A DNA stretch of 64,000 bases from Clostridium sp. AN503 (lineage in GTDB: Bacteria > Bacillota > Clostridia > Lachnospirales > Lachnospiraceae). Each line of letters opens with the position of its first letter. The first letter of the stretch is position 1. Position numbers and translations under genes: made by a program. The DNA lies in NCBI RefSeq assembly GCF_040719375.1, contig NZ_JBFDTP010000001.1:1-64000 (forward strand). The letters are read 5' to 3'. A model generated the notes under the pieces. It was given only the letters and a program-made list of their open reading frames with translations, did not search any database and was not told the origin of the DNA. Below are positions 8,597 through 17,027 of this stretch, piece by piece.

Positions 8597-9694
8597 TTAG
8601 ATGCTTCGCTTCCGTACCAGCTCTCTGGAGGTAGACAGGCCCGACAGACAGAAATTGATCAGGCCGTTGACGCCGCAGGTCTCATCACTGTTCACAAAGA
8701 TCTGCGGAAGGCTCTCCTCCGGGATAAAGCGCTTAAGCTCTTCCCTGATCCTGTGTACGGTCTCCTCACAGAACCATTTGCCCTGTAAAACCATAACCTC
8801 GGGATTGATCGTGACAATGTAGCTGATCATACCGGACACAATATACTGGATATATTTTGATGAGACCATGCCGGCGCTGTCTGCCCGGTCCTTCTGGTAG
8901 AGAAGTCCCTGAAGCTCGTCCTCAAACCAGCCTCCGCCCCGGGCATAGTCCCCGTTCCCCGGAGCCTCAAAAGGCGCCAGATAACCAAACTCACCCGCAA
9001 AGCTGCTGAACCCTTTATGAAGGCCTCCGTCTATGATGACGCCGGAACCGATCCCCTTCCCGATGTACAGATAGATCATATCCCTGCAGGTCTTTTCCAA
9101 ATGTGCGTGATAATATCCCACTGTGGTCAGCTTTACATCGTTCTCTACAAATACAGGGAGGCCATAACGCGCTGCAACCAGCTCCTCCAGCTTTAAGTTG
9201 TTCCAACCCGGCACTGCGGTGATATTCGTGACCCTCTTATCGCTTTTCACTGCGCCCGGGACGCCAATGCCGATCGCCCTCACATTGGCCTCTGATCCCC
9301 CCTTCAGCTGTTCGATGAGCGACCAGAGGCATTCCAGCGCCGCGTCACCAGTGGACGCGTCAACAGCCTCTGCCAGCTCCCGGGTCACACTGCCCACCGC
9401 GTTGACCAGATATCCGCGGAAATACCCGTCCAGATAATAAAGAACAATGATATTTCCAAAGTTTTCGTTAGCCACGTATACCCTGGCCTTTTTCCCTGAG
9501 CTGCTCCCCGTCATTCCATCCTGCCTGATGATCCCGTCTTCCTCCAGGCCATCCACAATCTTGTTCACGGTGGGCAGGCTCAAGTTTGTCTTCCTGGTCA
9601 GCTCCGGTTTCGTTATGGGCCCCTGCTGAAAAATCAAATCCTTGATAATGTCCCTGTTTACTTCTTTTAACAGTTTTGGTTGTCCTACCAGCAT
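8597..9694 (-). CDS. ROK-family transcriptional repressor
   Basis: A 365-aa regulator: a winged helix-turn-helix at residues about 12-65 (TKPELTRKTNLSLPTVNKIVDGL) followed by a ROK sugar-kinase-like domain (IGIGVPGAV, VENDVKLT, GKGIGSGVIIDGG). The cysteine zinc motif usual in NagC/Mlc/XylR is not visible after the GEFGY stretch, so it may be a zinc-free variant. It is the first gene of the transporter operon. An 11-bp inverted repeat sits between its promoter and start, so it very likely represses its own operon until a sugar ligand binds. Confidence 0.88.
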   Translation of the reverse strand: MLVGQPKLLKEVNRDIIKDLIFQQGPITKPELTRKTNLSLPTVNKIVDGLEEDGIIRQDGMTGSSSGKKARVYVANENFGNIIVLYYLDGYFRGYLVNAVGSVTRELAEAVDASTGDAALECLWSLIEQLKGGSEANVRAIGIGVPGAVKSDKRVTNITAVPGWNNLKLEELVAARYGLPVFVENDVKLTTVGYYHAHLEKTCRDMIYLYIGKGIGSGVIIDGGLHKGFSSFAGEFGYLAPFEAPGNGDYARGGGWFEDELQGLLYQKDRADSAGMVSSKYIQYIVSGMISYIVTINPEVMVLQGKWFCEETVHRIREELKRFIPEESLPQIFVNSDETCGVNGLINFCLSGLSTSRELVRKRSI

Positions 9695-9711
9695 GTGTTT
9701 TGCCTCGCTTA

Positions 9712-9738
9712 TAATTAATAAACTTTATTTATTAATTA
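9712..9738. promoter_or_regulatory. Inverted-repeat operator, likely for the ROK repressor
   Basis: TAATTAATAAA (9712-9722) and TTTATTAATTA (9728-9738) form a perfect 11-bp inverted repeat with a 5-bp centre. It starts one base downstream of the -10 box and so covers the expected transcription start. ROK repressors such as XylR bind long AT-rich palindromes of this kind. Confidence 0.75.
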
Positions 9739-9739
9739 C

Positions 9740-9767
9740 ATTATAGTACTTTTCAATGATATGTCAA
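9740..9767 (-). promoter_or_regulatory. Promoter of the ROK/sugar ABC operon
   Basis: Read on the minus strand: TTGACA (9767-9762), 16 bp, TATAAT (9745-9740). Both boxes match consensus, giving a strong promoter directly in front of the operator, which fits tight repression. Confidence 0.8.
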
Positions 9768-9907
9768 TATTTTGTTTTATAGATCCGATGGTTTTGTTTA
9801 TATTGTATATTTTCGCTGTATTTTTTGGTACTATTTGACGAAAGGGCAGGACTGATAGCCAGATTGATAACCTTGTTCTTAGCCGCGTTGACAGCCGGAT
9901 CGGCAGC

Positions 9908-9945
9908 AAAAAAAGAGGAGCGCCTAAGATGATCGCTCCCCTTTT
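9908..9945 (-). terminator. Terminator of the GH2-GH3-transporter operon
   Basis: On the minus strand GGAGCG (9939-9934) pairs with CGCTCC (9922-9917) and is followed, after TC, by seven T residues (9914-9908). It lies just downstream of the GPH transporter gene. The plus side also ends in CCTTTT, so it may be weakly bidirectional. Confidence 0.75.
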
Positions 9946-9960
9946 AAAGTATTTCCTCTA

Positions 9961-11583
9961 TTAATTTGTTTTGTACTCTACCGGCACCTGATCCATCGTC
10001 TGCCACGTCTTCATGGCTTCTTCCATGGTCATGCCCTTGGCGATCGCATCTTTTCTCACTGCGTTGACTGCCTGGATCTCCTTCATCCGCTCGCCGGTCA
10101 GGGAGTAGCCCTTCATGGCCCAGAGGGTCAGCGCCCATGCGACCATCGGCACCACGCAGAACAGGACCAGGACTACGGTCTTCATCCCCTGGGAGTAAGG
10201 CGTATCTCCGCCCGGCAGGGTGGAAAGGCCGATCGAGGCGATCGCAAATCCCACCACCGTGGAGCTTAAAGAAGACACCAGCTTGTCCACTAAAGAGAAC
10301 AGGGTTCCCATCACGCCGGGGATATATTTCCCGGAGCGGTAGGTCTCATAATCGGAGCAGTCTGCAACCATGGGGATCGGCATGTCCGCGGTGGCATAGT
10401 AGGCTCCATATCCGATCCCAAAGAACAGGATAAACAGCACCGTATAGATATTGATGTGGGACAGGGACAGGTTTACCGCCGGGTTGCCCGACCGCCAGAA
10501 CAGAAGCAGCACGAACACGCCCACATACATCACCAGCGCCAGCCCTACATACCGCATCAGGGACGCCTTCTGCCCATGTTTCTGGGAGGTGCGCACCGTC
10601 AGTGCGAAGAACGGGGCGGAAAATACATAGCCCGCGATCATCATCGGCAGGTACAGGCCATTGTAGTTGCCCATCATCGCGCCGTACAGCATACACAGGA
10701 CTGTCCCGTTGGTGGCAATGGCAAGAGCCAGCTTGCAGCCGCCGCCCGCCACCATGAGCCGTCTGAGCGGCTTGTTTTCTTTCATGATCGCAATATACTC
10801 GGAAACCTTAATCTTCTGCTGCTTCTCTTCGCCCAGCCCAAAGTATTTCGGCTGGTCCTTCTCCCAGATACCGATCACCGCCAGCACAGTTAAAAGCGCC
10901 GAGATGATGACCGCCACAGGGATCAGCGCATCGAAAAATGCCGCTGTCGTGTAGTCGCCGAACTTTGCCCGGAAGATCGGGGCCAGAAACTGGATCGCTC
11001 CCATGCCCAGCATACTTGCCACCAGGTTAAAGATCGTAAACATCGGCCGCTGGTTCGGGTCGTTGGTCAGCACGGTCTGTCCAGAACGGGTAACGGATGT
11101 CTGGAACGTATATCCGATCACATACACTGCATAAATGATCACATACATGGTGTAACGCAGCCACATCATCGTTTCCGGGATCGCGCGCGTCGCAAAATAC
11201 AAAAGGAACGCGCTCACTGCCATGATCAGGTTGCCAAGAACCATGTAGGGGCGGAATTTGCCAAAACGCCCGTTGGTCTTATCGATCATCGCACCGATGA
11301 TCGGGTCCGTCACCGCGTCAAACAGACGCATCACCGTCACCATGGTGGTGGCGAATATCAGCGCCAGGCCAAGCACCCCATTGCCATAATAAGCAATGTA
11401 GGTGATGGTCAGAATATAATAGACATTGGTCGCGCCGTTGTTAAATGGAAACAGCACCAGCTGGTAGGGCTTCGCCCTGTTCAGCCCGGAGGCCGGGGCC
11501 GCCGGGGCTGCCGCCTGTGCGCTGCCGGTGGTTTTCCCGGCCCCGGGCGTCCCGCCGGACGCCGCGCCTGTTTTCTTGCTCAT
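9961..11583 (-). CDS. GPH-family sugar:cation symporter (MFS)
   Basis: A 540-aa membrane transporter of the glycoside-pentoside-hexuronide (MelB-like) family with about 12 hydrophobic segments. Family features are FNNGATNVYYI near the start and the loop ending FDAVTDPIIGAMIDKTNGRFGKFRPY. A Gly/Ala/Pro-rich, probably disordered N-terminal stretch of about 35 residues precedes the first segment. I chose the ATG at 11583 because GAGAGG lies seven bases upstream; other in-frame starts upstream run into tandem repeats. It is the last gene after GH2 and GH3 genes and probably imports the di- or oligosaccharide, or the product, of those enzymes. Confidence 0.9.
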   Translation of the reverse strand: MSKKTGAASGGTPGAGKTTGSAQAAAPAAPASGLNRAKPYQLVLFPFNNGATNVYYILTITYIAYYGNGVLGLALIFATTMVTVMRLFDAVTDPIIGAMIDKTNGRFGKFRPYMVLGNLIMAVSAFLLYFATRAIPETMMWLRYTMYVIIYAVYVIGYTFQTSVTRSGQTVLTNDPNQRPMFTIFNLVASMLGMGAIQFLAPIFRAKFGDYTTAAFFDALIPVAVIISALLTVLAVIGIWEKDQPKYFGLGEEKQQKIKVSEYIAIMKENKPLRRLMVAGGGCKLALAIATNGTVLCMLYGAMMGNYNGLYLPMMIAGYVFSAPFFALTVRTSQKHGQKASLMRYVGLALVMYVGVFVLLLFWRSGNPAVNLSLSHINIYTVLFILFFGIGYGAYYATADMPIPMVADCSDYETYRSGKYIPGVMGTLFSLVDKLVSSLSSTVVGFAIASIGLSTLPGGDTPYSQGMKTVVLVLFCVVPMVAWALTLWAMKGYSLTGERMKEIQAVNAVRKDAIAKGMTMEEAMKTWQTMDQVPVEYKTN

Positions 11584-11619
11584 ATTCATACCTCTCATTC
11601 TGTCAGATTGCTCTGCTTT

Positions 11620-11719
11620 CAGAATCATTCTGCTGCTTCAGATATTATCTGCGTCAGTTATTCTGCTGTTCCAGATATTATCTGCATCAGTTATTCTGCT
11701 GCTCCAGTTTACTCTGCTC
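11620..11719. repeat. 33-bp tandem repeat between GH3 and transporter genes
   Basis: Two copies of a 33-bp unit (11639-11671 and 11672-11704) differ at two positions only; each begins CAGATATTATCTG, itself almost a palindrome. A 19-bp partial copy precedes them (11620-11638) and a decayed copy of about 15 bp follows. They fill the leader of the transporter gene and run up to the GH3 stop codon. Short hairpins in the messenger could modulate the relative output of the two genes, but this is speculation. Confidence 0.85.
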
Positions 11720-14700
11720 CGCCATTCTGTTCTGCTTCAATTCCCGCCACGGCAAGAGCTTTTTTCCTCTTAACAGCGGTCACAAGCTGCCATACGCACA
11801 GCAGTGTCAGAAGCACACATACGGTCTTAAGCGCCACGATCGCGGTCTGCCACCACGGGGTAACGGTCTCTAACCGGTCAGATGCGGATAGATTGTTCAT
11901 GGCATTTGAATTTGCAACTGTATACAGGATCTTGTGCATTGCATCTTTCATCTCGGCAACGATAAACGGATCGTTCTCGTAGTTTGCCGCGTTGGTCTTA
12001 TGGATGGTCGGGTCCGGGCTGTCCCAGATATCGGTGCCTGCGATCAGGCCGTCGCACAGATCCATGTACTTGCTGCTGCCGGAGTAGTCGGAAATGGACA
12101 TGCCCCTCATTCCCAGCTCGCCGCGCAGATAATCGGTCTGCAGCTCGCGGTACGCGCCTGACCAGGTAGCGCCCCAGCGGTTGAAGCCGCTCATGATACA
12201 CCATGCTCCGCCATCTACGATCGCCTTGTCTGCAACCTCCAGGTAAACCTCTCTTGCGGCCTGCTCATTGATCCAGGTGTTGATGCCCATACGGCAGGTC
12301 TCGGAATCATTCAGTGCAACATGCTTCATGTAAACATATACGCCCTTGTCCTGGATGCCCTGCACTTCATTGGCGCAGATTGTCCCAGCCAGGAACGGAT
12401 CTTCGGAATAATACTCAAAGTTACGTCCGCTGTAAGGCGTGCGGTGCATATTGATGCCAGGTCCGTACAGTCCGGAATAGCCCATAGCCAGGCAGTCCTC
12501 GCCGATGCAGCGGCCCACATCGTTGATCAAGTCAATATTAAAGGTAGCTGCCATCACATCCTCAGAGGTATAGCACATAGCGGACGCGCCGCCCGTAAGA
12601 GCTGCGGTCAGACCCTGCGGGCCATTTTCATCCTTGGTGGCTTTCTTGCCGATGGACGGGATCGCCGCTGTATTGTGGAAGCCCAGGGTGATGGTCTGCG
12701 TCATCTCCTCAAAGGTAAGCTGGTCGAGCAAAGTGTTCCACATAGGATCGTCATAATCTTTGCCGATCAGGGAAGCCAGGGCCAGGCCGTTGTCCGCGCC
12801 CAGAGTCGGCATCTGCGGCATCTCATAATCCTCCGCTTTATACTGGGTGAATTCCAGGGCTTTTGCCAGTTTTTCATTGGCGCTCAGGATGATCGGCTCC
12901 TCCGGATAGGTCCCTTCCCAGTCAGAACGGCTCAGCCAGGTCACATTTCCAGGCTCTAAGGAGCTCTTGTTCGGGTCAGCCTCGTCAAACAGGTTGGTGA
13001 TCGGGGTTCCCGTTGCTTTGGAGGTTGCAAAAACAGTGGTATCCAGTTCAGGATTGCTCCATTTCCAGGTCAGCTCTGCATTTCCATCTGCATCCATGCG
13101 GCCTTCGGTATTCTCAACCGTGTAGCCCTTGGCTGCCAGGATATTGTTGGATGCGTCATGAGCGCTGGCGGCTGCGGTGAAATAATAGTCGCCTGCATCT
13201 AAAATATAGGTCTTCGCATTGTTGGAATCGTAAGCGCGCAGCTCATCTTTATCCACGGTGATAGTCAGGGTCTCGCTTGCGCCCGGAGCCAGCACCTGGG
13301 TCTTTGCAAAACCGCAAAGCTCCGCGTTTGCCTTCTCGATACCGTTTGCCCGGTCATAATCGGTGTACGGGGACTGCATATAGATCTGGACCGTCTTCTT
13401 GCCGGAATATGTATTTCCGGTGTTGGTAACTTTCACGGAAATATCAAATCCATTGTCTGTCTCTGTCACCTTGTAGTCGTCAAATGCAAAGGTGGTGTAG
13501 CTCTCTCCGTAACCAAACGGGTAAGCAACGGTGGTAGTGTAATCGTAATCACCTGCATTTTCCGTCCCCATTACCACATCTTCATAGCGGGTTTCATAGT
13601 AACGGTACCCCATGTAAATGCCTTCCTGGTATACGCCATAACGCGCTTTGATATCGGAATGTCCGTCCTCGATGCCGAATTCCGCCGCGTTCGGATAAGC
13701 CTGGGCATAGAAATTGCGGATGGCCGGGCTTGTCAGGTTGTCGTAGCAGAAGGTGTCCGCCAGACTGCCGGACGGAGTGACCGCGCCTGCAAGAAGCTGT
13801 CCCACGCCATTGATTCCGGTCTGTCCCACATCGCCGATCCACATACACGCGTCGATGCCATAATCCACGCCGCACAGCTCAGGATTTAAGAAATCCAGCT
13901 CCAGGGCATTGGAGGAGTTTAACAGCACCACGATGTTTTTAAACACGCCTGCATCCTTCTGCTTTTTCAGGCCCGCAAACAAATCCTTCTCCTCCTGGGA
14001 GAGCGCCAGATAGTTGCCGTCCCCCTCGGAGCCGTATATGTAATCAAGGCCGCTGCCGTTGTCACCGCTGGGCAGGTCTGCTCCCTCCCCGCCGGAACGG
14101 GCCAGAACTACGATGGCAGCGTCGCCATACTGGGCAAAGGAGTCCGCCGCGCCTTTTTCCACCAGATCCCACGGCACCTCATTGACCCCATATTGGGCCG
14201 GAGCGCCAAGGTCGTCTGAGATGGACTCCGGCGTCTTGCGGCTGTACTTATCCATCATATCCTTGGAAGAATAGAAATCCCAGAGCTTCTGGTTGATCTC
14301 AACTCCATTTGCATTCAGCGCATCCTTTAAGGACGGCGCGCTGGCTGTATCCACAGCGCCGGAGCCGGTTCCGCCGTACATTAAATCCACGGAGCCATGG
14401 GCAAACAGGCTGACCTTTGCTCCTTTTGCAAGGGGCAGGGCTTTGTTGTCATTTTTCAAAAGCGTAGCGCCCTCCGCCTCGACTGTGGCACAAAGGGCTT
14501 CCTCGTATGTTTCCCGCTCCTCATCGGATGCAAAATCACTCTTAAAATACTCGGTATCCTCAGTGGAATCTCCCTTGATGATCTTGTAAGTGTCCGTCCC
14601 CAACGCCACGTTGATGGTGGTGGTATAGCGGTTTGCGATGGATCCGCCCACAAAGGATCCGATGGTCAGGGCCGCCGTCAGGACGGTCAGGGCCGACCAT

Positions 14701-14726
14701 GTTTTTACTCTCGGTTTCTTACTCAT
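11709..14726 (-). CDS. Membrane-anchored family 3 glycoside hydrolase, permuted domain order
   Basis: A 1005-aa protein. An N-terminal membrane segment (about residues 10-32) is followed by the GH3 C-terminal alpha/beta sandwich (LLKNDNKALPL), then a fibronectin-III-like part (VTNTGNTYSGKKTVQIYMQSP), and only then the TIM-barrel domain (GPGINMHRTPYSGRNFEYYSEDP, YMKHVALNDSE). The nucleophile is Asp880 in MSISDYSG. A second hydrophobic helix lies near 960-985 with a basic tail. This reversed order is known for some ruminococcal and Butyrivibrio beta-glucosidases. Start chosen at the ATG with GGAGG upstream. Likely beta-glucosidase or beta-xylosidase; the substrate is unresolved. Confidence 0.9.
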   Translation of the reverse strand: MSKKPRVKTWSALTVLTAALTIGSFVGGSIANRYTTTINVALGTDTYKIIKGDSTEDTEYFKSDFASDEERETYEEALCATVEAEGATLLKNDNKALPLAKGAKVSLFAHGSVDLMYGGTGSGAVDTASAPSLKDALNANGVEINQKLWDFYSSKDMMDKYSRKTPESISDDLGAPAQYGVNEVPWDLVEKGAADSFAQYGDAAIVVLARSGGEGADLPSGDNGSGLDYIYGSEGDGNYLALSQEEKDLFAGLKKQKDAGVFKNIVVLLNSSNALELDFLNPELCGVDYGIDACMWIGDVGQTGINGVGQLLAGAVTPSGSLADTFCYDNLTSPAIRNFYAQAYPNAAEFGIEDGHSDIKARYGVYQEGIYMGYRYYETRYEDVVMGTENAGDYDYTTTVAYPFGYGESYTTFAFDDYKVTETDNGFDISVKVTNTGNTYSGKKTVQIYMQSPYTDYDRANGIEKANAELCGFAKTQVLAPGASETLTITVDKDELRAYDSNNAKTYILDAGDYYFTAAASAHDASNNILAAKGYTVENTEGRMDADGNAELTWKWSNPELDTTVFATSKATGTPITNLFDEADPNKSSLEPGNVTWLSRSDWEGTYPEEPIILSANEKLAKALEFTQYKAEDYEMPQMPTLGADNGLALASLIGKDYDDPMWNTLLDQLTFEEMTQTITLGFHNTAAIPSIGKKATKDENGPQGLTAALTGGASAMCYTSEDVMAATFNIDLINDVGRCIGEDCLAMGYSGLYGPGINMHRTPYSGRNFEYYSEDPFLAGTICANEVQGIQDKGVYVYMKHVALNDSETCRMGINTWINEQAAREVYLEVADKAIVDGGAWCIMSGFNRWGATWSGAYRELQTDYLRGELGMRGMSISDYSGSSKYMDLCDGLIAGTDIWDSPDPTIHKTNAANYENDPFIVAEMKDAMHKILYTVANSNAMNNLSASDRLETVTPWWQTAIVALKTVCVLLTLLCVWQLVTAVKRKKALAVAGIEAEQNGGAE

Positions 14727-14754
14727 ACTGCTTTTCCTCCTATTTTCATGTTGC

Positions 14755-16788
14755 TTATACCCAGTTGGCACTCTTGCCTTTCTTTTTAGCGAGCCGGTAG
14801 GATGGATTGGGCGTTTCCACCCTGCGGACGGCAGATGTATCCCTGCATTCCCCGGCGACTGCTTCTAAGCGGTGCTCTCCTGAGATAGGAAGCCGGAATG
14901 TAAATACCCTGCTCCCCGTTTTCTTTTCAACCAGACGTCCGTCGCACCAGAGCGCCACTTCCGGCTGATTGGAATAGACTTTTATGATCGTTTCCTGTTC
15001 TGGTCTGTCCACGTAGCGGCTGCCGCATAGATGCACAAACGGCTCGCTGCTCCAGTATGCCTTGTACAGGTAGAAACTGTCCTTCTTCACCTTCCGGTCA
15101 AAGGTCACAAGACCCTTATGGTTCATGCCCGGCTCCCCGCCCTGGTCCCTGGCGTCCGCCGCAAAATCAAACATGTTCCACACGTGTGTTGCCCACAGAT
15201 ATGGGTTCCTCTCGAAACATTCCAGCATATATTCGTGGTAAACCGCCTGATATTCCTCCGTATGGTCTCCCCTGTGGGGCTTGGAAGAATGCAGGTTGGG
15301 CATCCCCTCACAGCCGTACTCCGAGTACCCCAGGCACCGCTTGGGATAGCGGAAATGGAAGAACCGCATCCACAGGTCATTTAGGAACAGCCCCGGCACA
15401 TACCAGCCCAGGTACAGATTCCATGACACCAGATCCGTGATATGGGCCGACGGATTGAACGGTCCGCACATGGCGTAGCAGGCCAGGGTCGTCAGACGGG
15501 TCGGGTCCATCTCATGGCAAAGGTCATTTAACAACCGGTGATTGTCCAGCATGTCCTTTTTGTCCTTTGTGGAAATGGTGATCTCATTGGACACGCCCCA
15601 GCAGACAATGGACGGGTGATTGTAGTTCTGGATGATCAGCTCCTTCATCTGGCTGACCGTATTCTCCCGGCCTCCCGGCATATGCTCGGAGATGTAGGGA
15701 ATCTCCGCCCACACCACCATGCCGTACTCGTCACACAGATCATAGAAATACTGGTCGTGCTGGTAATGGGCCAGCCGCACCGTGTTGGCGCCGATCTCCC
15801 GGATCAGCTCCATGTCTTTTCTGTGATGCTCTTTTGTGATGGCATTGCCCAGCCCCTTCCAGTCCTGGTGCCTCGACACGCCCTGAAGGGGGTAGCTGCG
15901 GCCGTTTAAGAAAAATCCCTTTTCCGGATCCACATGGAAGCTGCGCACACCGAACCTGCTGCTCACCTCGTCAACGACCTCTCCGTGGATCTCAAGATAC
16001 GCTGCTGCGGTGTAGAGGTACGGGTCGTCTATACCGTTCCAGAGGTGTACATCGGGGATGACTATGGTGCAGTCCGGGCCGATACCGGAGGCGACTGTGA
16101 CGCCTTCGGCGTCAAGGATGTCGATGCGGATCCTGGCGGAGGTGGTGCCGCCTGCGGAAGAGGTGCCGCCTGCGGAGGTGGCGGCGCCTACGGAAGTTGA
16201 ACCATCTGCGGAGGTGGAAACGCCTGCGAAGTCAAGGGCATTCGCCCCACAGTTTGTAAAGGTCTGCACCCGCACGCAGCCGTCTTTTCCTTTTACCTCC
16301 GGCGTGATCCAGATTCCGTTGCCGCCGTAATATTCCATGTCGAAATGCAGGCGGTTCACTACGATCAGGTTCACATCCCGGTAAATCCCGCCGTAGAAGG
16401 TGAAGTCTGCTTTCTGGGGGTATACGCGGCCGCTTATGCTGTTGTCTGCCTGGACGGACAGCAGAAGATTTCCGGTCCGGTCCAAAAAGTCCGTGATATC
16501 CACGCGGAATGTGGAGTATCCGCCGTCATGGGTGCACACTTCCCTGCCGTTTAGGCTGATTCTGGCGCTGGCATTGACGCCGCAGAACTCCAGATATACC
16601 CGCTCCTCGCCTTTTTGAAATTCGGGCATGTCCAGTTCCCGCTCATACGTGCACGTACCGCGCCAGTAATCGTTACCGCCATCCTGTCCATCCACGCTGT
16701 TCCAGGTATGCGGCAGATCCACCATGGATACCGTCCCGTCCGGTCCGGTGAATCGCCACCTGTCATTCAGATTTCTTGTTTTTCTCAT
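14755..16788 (-). CDS. Family 2 glycoside hydrolase (beta-galactosidase/glucuronidase-like)
   Basis: A 677-aa enzyme without a signal peptide, so cytoplasmic. The order is sugar-binding jelly roll (from about 1-175), an immunoglobulin-like sandwich, a TIM barrel, and a short C-terminal domain (SNQPEVALWCDGR). The acid/base is Glu402 in CWGVSNEI and the nucleophile Glu490 in YSEYGCEG. Inside the second domain, at residues about 188-217, is a Ser/Thr/Gly/Ala-rich insert made of five six-residue repeats. First gene of the GH2-GH3-GPH operon, with a probable promoter upstream. It may act on galactosides, glucuronides or mannosides; sequence reading alone does not decide. Confidence 0.9.
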   Translation of the reverse strand: MRKTRNLNDRWRFTGPDGTVSMVDLPHTWNSVDGQDGGNDYWRGTCTYERELDMPEFQKGEERVYLEFCGVNASARISLNGREVCTHDGGYSTFRVDITDFLDRTGNLLLSVQADNSISGRVYPQKADFTFYGGIYRDVNLIVVNRLHFDMEYYGGNGIWITPEVKGKDGCVRVQTFTNCGANALDFAGVSTSADGSTSVGAATSAGGTSSAGGTTSARIRIDILDAEGVTVASGIGPDCTIVIPDVHLWNGIDDPYLYTAAAYLEIHGEVVDEVSSRFGVRSFHVDPEKGFFLNGRSYPLQGVSRHQDWKGLGNAITKEHHRKDMELIREIGANTVRLAHYQHDQYFYDLCDEYGMVVWAEIPYISEHMPGGRENTVSQMKELIIQNYNHPSIVCWGVSNEITISTKDKKDMLDNHRLLNDLCHEMDPTRLTTLACYAMCGPFNPSAHITDLVSWNLYLGWYVPGLFLNDLWMRFFHFRYPKRCLGYSEYGCEGMPNLHSSKPHRGDHTEEYQAVYHEYMLECFERNPYLWATHVWNMFDFAADARDQGGEPGMNHKGLVTFDRKVKKDSFYLYKAYWSSEPFVHLCGSRYVDRPEQETIIKVYSNQPEVALWCDGRLVEKKTGSRVFTFRLPISGEHRLEAVAGECRDTSAVRRVETPNPSYRLAKKKGKSANWV
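16136..16225. repeat. 18-bp x5 in-frame tandem repeat in the GH2 gene
   Basis: Five consecutive 18-bp units starting GCGGAGGTG (plus strand), at 16136, 16154, 16172, 16190 and 16208. On the coding (minus) strand they give hexapeptides such as AGGTTS, AGGTSS, VGAATS, ADGSTS, AGVSTS. The multiple of three keeps the frame, so copy number can change without breaking the enzyme. Confidence 0.9.
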
Positions 16789-16821
16789 GGCTTTTTCCTT
16801 TTCTTTGTGCTATTCGTACAT

Positions 16822-16850
16822 ACTATAGCAGGAATTTTTGTGATATGTAA
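16822..16850 (-). promoter_or_regulatory. Probable promoter of the GH2-GH3-GPH operon
   Basis: Minus strand TTACAT (16850-16845), 17 bp, TATAGT (16827-16822), about 35 bp upstream of the GH2 start. Correct spacing and reasonable box matches; no obvious operator was seen next to it. Confidence 0.5.
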
Positions 16851-17027
16851 GCAGTTTTACTTAAGTGGTCGGTTTGGTGGTCTAAGTGGTTGCAGTTTGG
16901 GAAAGCTGGGAAAATATAATACCACCTTTGTGGATTAGCTTGCTATGGTAATAGATTTAAGGTAAAATGGTGATAGATTATAGTCTGCCAGAGAAAAAAC
17001 TGGTTGGCGAAAGGACGGTGCAGGTAA

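Noticed and set aside
16136..16225. CRISPR-like array from the regular 18-bp units
   Set aside because: The units are contiguous with no spacers and lie inside a coding frame.
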